Of a DNA stretch of 64,000 nt, positions 63,273-64,000 are shown in pieces. The DNA comes from Maricaulis maris (lineage in GTDB: Bacteria > Pseudomonadota > Alphaproteobacteria > Caulobacterales > Maricaulaceae). Below the pieces are notes generated by a model. It searched no databases. It was given only the letters and a program-made list of their open reading frames with translations, and was not told the DNA's origin. A program made the translations under genes and the position numbers. The stretch lies in contig NZ_RBIM01000004.1 of the NCBI RefSeq assembly GCF_003634045.1, positions 310,001 to 374,000 of the forward strand, read 5' to 3'. The number at the start of each line of letters is the position of its first letter. Position 1 is the first letter of the stretch.

Positions 63273-64000
63273 TTATTCGCCGACGGCGCGGTCTGAATAG
63301 CTGTCCGAGGCGAAGGCCACGAAGTCGGTGGCCGGCATCGGGCGACCGAACAGGAAGCCCTGCGCCAGCGTCGCACCCTGGGCTCGCAGCATGGTCATCT
63401 GCTCGGTGGTCTCGACGCCTTCGGCAACGGTTTCCAGCTTCAGCGACTTGGCCATGGCCAAGATCGTCTCGACCACGATGCGGGCGTGATGGTCCGTCGT
63501 CATGTCGCGCACAAAGCTCTGGTCGATCTTGAACACGTCGAACGGCATGCGCGTCAGATAGGACAGCGAGGAGTGGCCGGTGCCGAAATCATCAATGGCG
63601 AAATTGACGCCGCGATCACGCAGCGGCTGGACCTGTTCGATCACCCGCTCGGGATTTTCCATGGCGATGGATTCGGTCAGCTCGAGTTCCAGCAGGTGCG
63701 GCGGGAGGTTGGCGGCGGCGAGCGCTTCCAGCACCGAGTCCGAGAAACCGTCACGATCGAATTGCATGGCGGAGACATTGACGGCGACCGGGATTTCCAG
63801 GCCTTTTTCGCGCCAGGCCGCCGCTTCACGGCAAGCCGCGCGCAACACCCAGTCACCGATCTCGCCGATCAGGCCGCATTCCTCAGCCGCCTCGATAAAG
63901 GCACCCGGCGAGAGCAAGCCGGCGGTCGGATGCTGCCAGCGCACCAGGGCTTCGGCGCCGGCGCAGGCACCGTCCTTCATCAGGACTTTCGGCTGGTAGA
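63273..64000 (-). CDS. EAL-domain protein (cyclic di-GMP phosphodiesterase), truncated by the window edge
   Basis: The visible C-terminal part reads from YQPKVLM through GAEALVRWQHP (EAL motif), NVSAMQFDRDGF, ELELTESIAMENP, AIDDFGTGHSSLSYL, FKIDQSFVRDM, TVAEGVET and QGFLFGRP. All these motifs are intact, so a catalytically active c-di-GMP phosphodiesterase is likely, affecting motility and adhesion. The reading frame is open to base 64000; an upstream GGDEF or sensory domain may exist. Confidence 0.93.
   Translation of the reverse strand, partial: YQPKVLMKDGACAGAEALVRWQHPTAGLLSPGAFIEAAEECGLIGEIGDWVLRAACREAAAWREKGLEIPVAVNVSAMQFDRDGFSDSVLEALAAANLPPHLLELELTESIAMENPERVIEQVQPLRDRGVNFAIDDFGTGHSSLSYLTRMPFDVFKIDQSFVRDMTTDHHARIVVETILAMAKSLKLETVAEGVETTEQMTMLRAQGATLAQGFLFGRPMPATDFVAFASDSYSDRAVGE

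Noticed and set aside
1-64000. CRISPR arrays, insertion sequences, toxin-antitoxin pairs, prophage genes
   Set aside because: No repeat-spacer pattern, transposase, phage gene or recognisable toxin-antitoxin pair was seen.

Overview
The window reads as part of the main chromosome of a high-GC alphaproteobacterium of the Caulobacterales/Maricaulales type; a Maricaulis-like marine prosthecate bacterium is my best guess. The support is gene order: hemE, hemH, hemJ and rho on one side and a DUF299 kinase regulator, maf, aroE, coaE and dnaQ on the other side of a 445-bp non-coding gap, plus mnmE-mnmG-rsmG-parA-parB facing holA-lptE-leuS. This is the neighbourhood of the replication origin in Caulobacter. 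A CenR-like regulator, an NtrZ-like protein and CtrA-type motifs point the same way. No insertion sequence, prophage or CRISPR array was seen, and the content is mostly core genes.

Layout. 1-6.2 kb: rsmB end, rpe, a heparinase II/III protein, a membrane nucleotide-sugar dehydratase and purH. 6.2-12.0 kb: an exported alpha/beta hydrolase convergent with a giant NAD-glutamate dehydrogenase. 12-15.7 kb: an isochorismatase-fold protein without its catalytic Cys, two acetyltransferase-type genes, a divergent LysR gene behind a perfect CtrA-type motif, and a PraR-like HTH regulator. 15.7-19.4 kb: a possible small protein, tRNA-Gly(GCC), YbaK, a CnoX-type thioredoxin-TPR protein, Trm112, DUF971 and a Gfo/Idh oxidoreductase. 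19.4-32.6 kb: exported DsrE protein, ubiquinone hydroxylase, ftsK, a beta-propeller protein, lolA, an unknown, xthA, cenR, an L,D-transpeptidase, yggS, a ThiE-like gene, ntrZ-like, a beta-barrel protein and a DUF3576 lipoprotein.

32.6-51.3 kb: leuS-lptE-holA converge on parB-parA-rsmG-mnmG-mnmE, with three parS-type sites in 2 kb (39.1-41.1 kb). A small DUF6489 gene, a dienelactone hydrolase, a membrane LytTR protein, a GST, a glycerophosphodiesterase and a quinone reductase follow, then rho, hemJ, hemH and hemE. 51.28-51.72 kb is the candidate oriC: an AT-rich patch, a cluster of TCCACA (DnaA-box core) motifs in both orientations and a CtrA-type motif. The adjacent hemE-hemH and DUF299-maf-aroE-coaE-dnaQ blocks are transcribed away from it.

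51.7-64 kb: the tightly overlapped DUF299-maf-aroE-coaE-dnaQ run, secB, a Tim44-like protein, mltA, smr, hslU, then an insertion-like segment (VOC protein, two-lobed aspartic protease with PDZ, a decayed VOC copy, a secreted unknown) that separates hslU from hslV, and finally a truncated EAL-domain protein.

The most notable observations are the oriC/parS architecture, the CtrA-type motifs, the split hslVU locus with its VOC remnant, the isochorismatase-fold protein with an altered catalytic triad, and the exported two-DTGS protease. I did not find a clearly novel multi-gene system.
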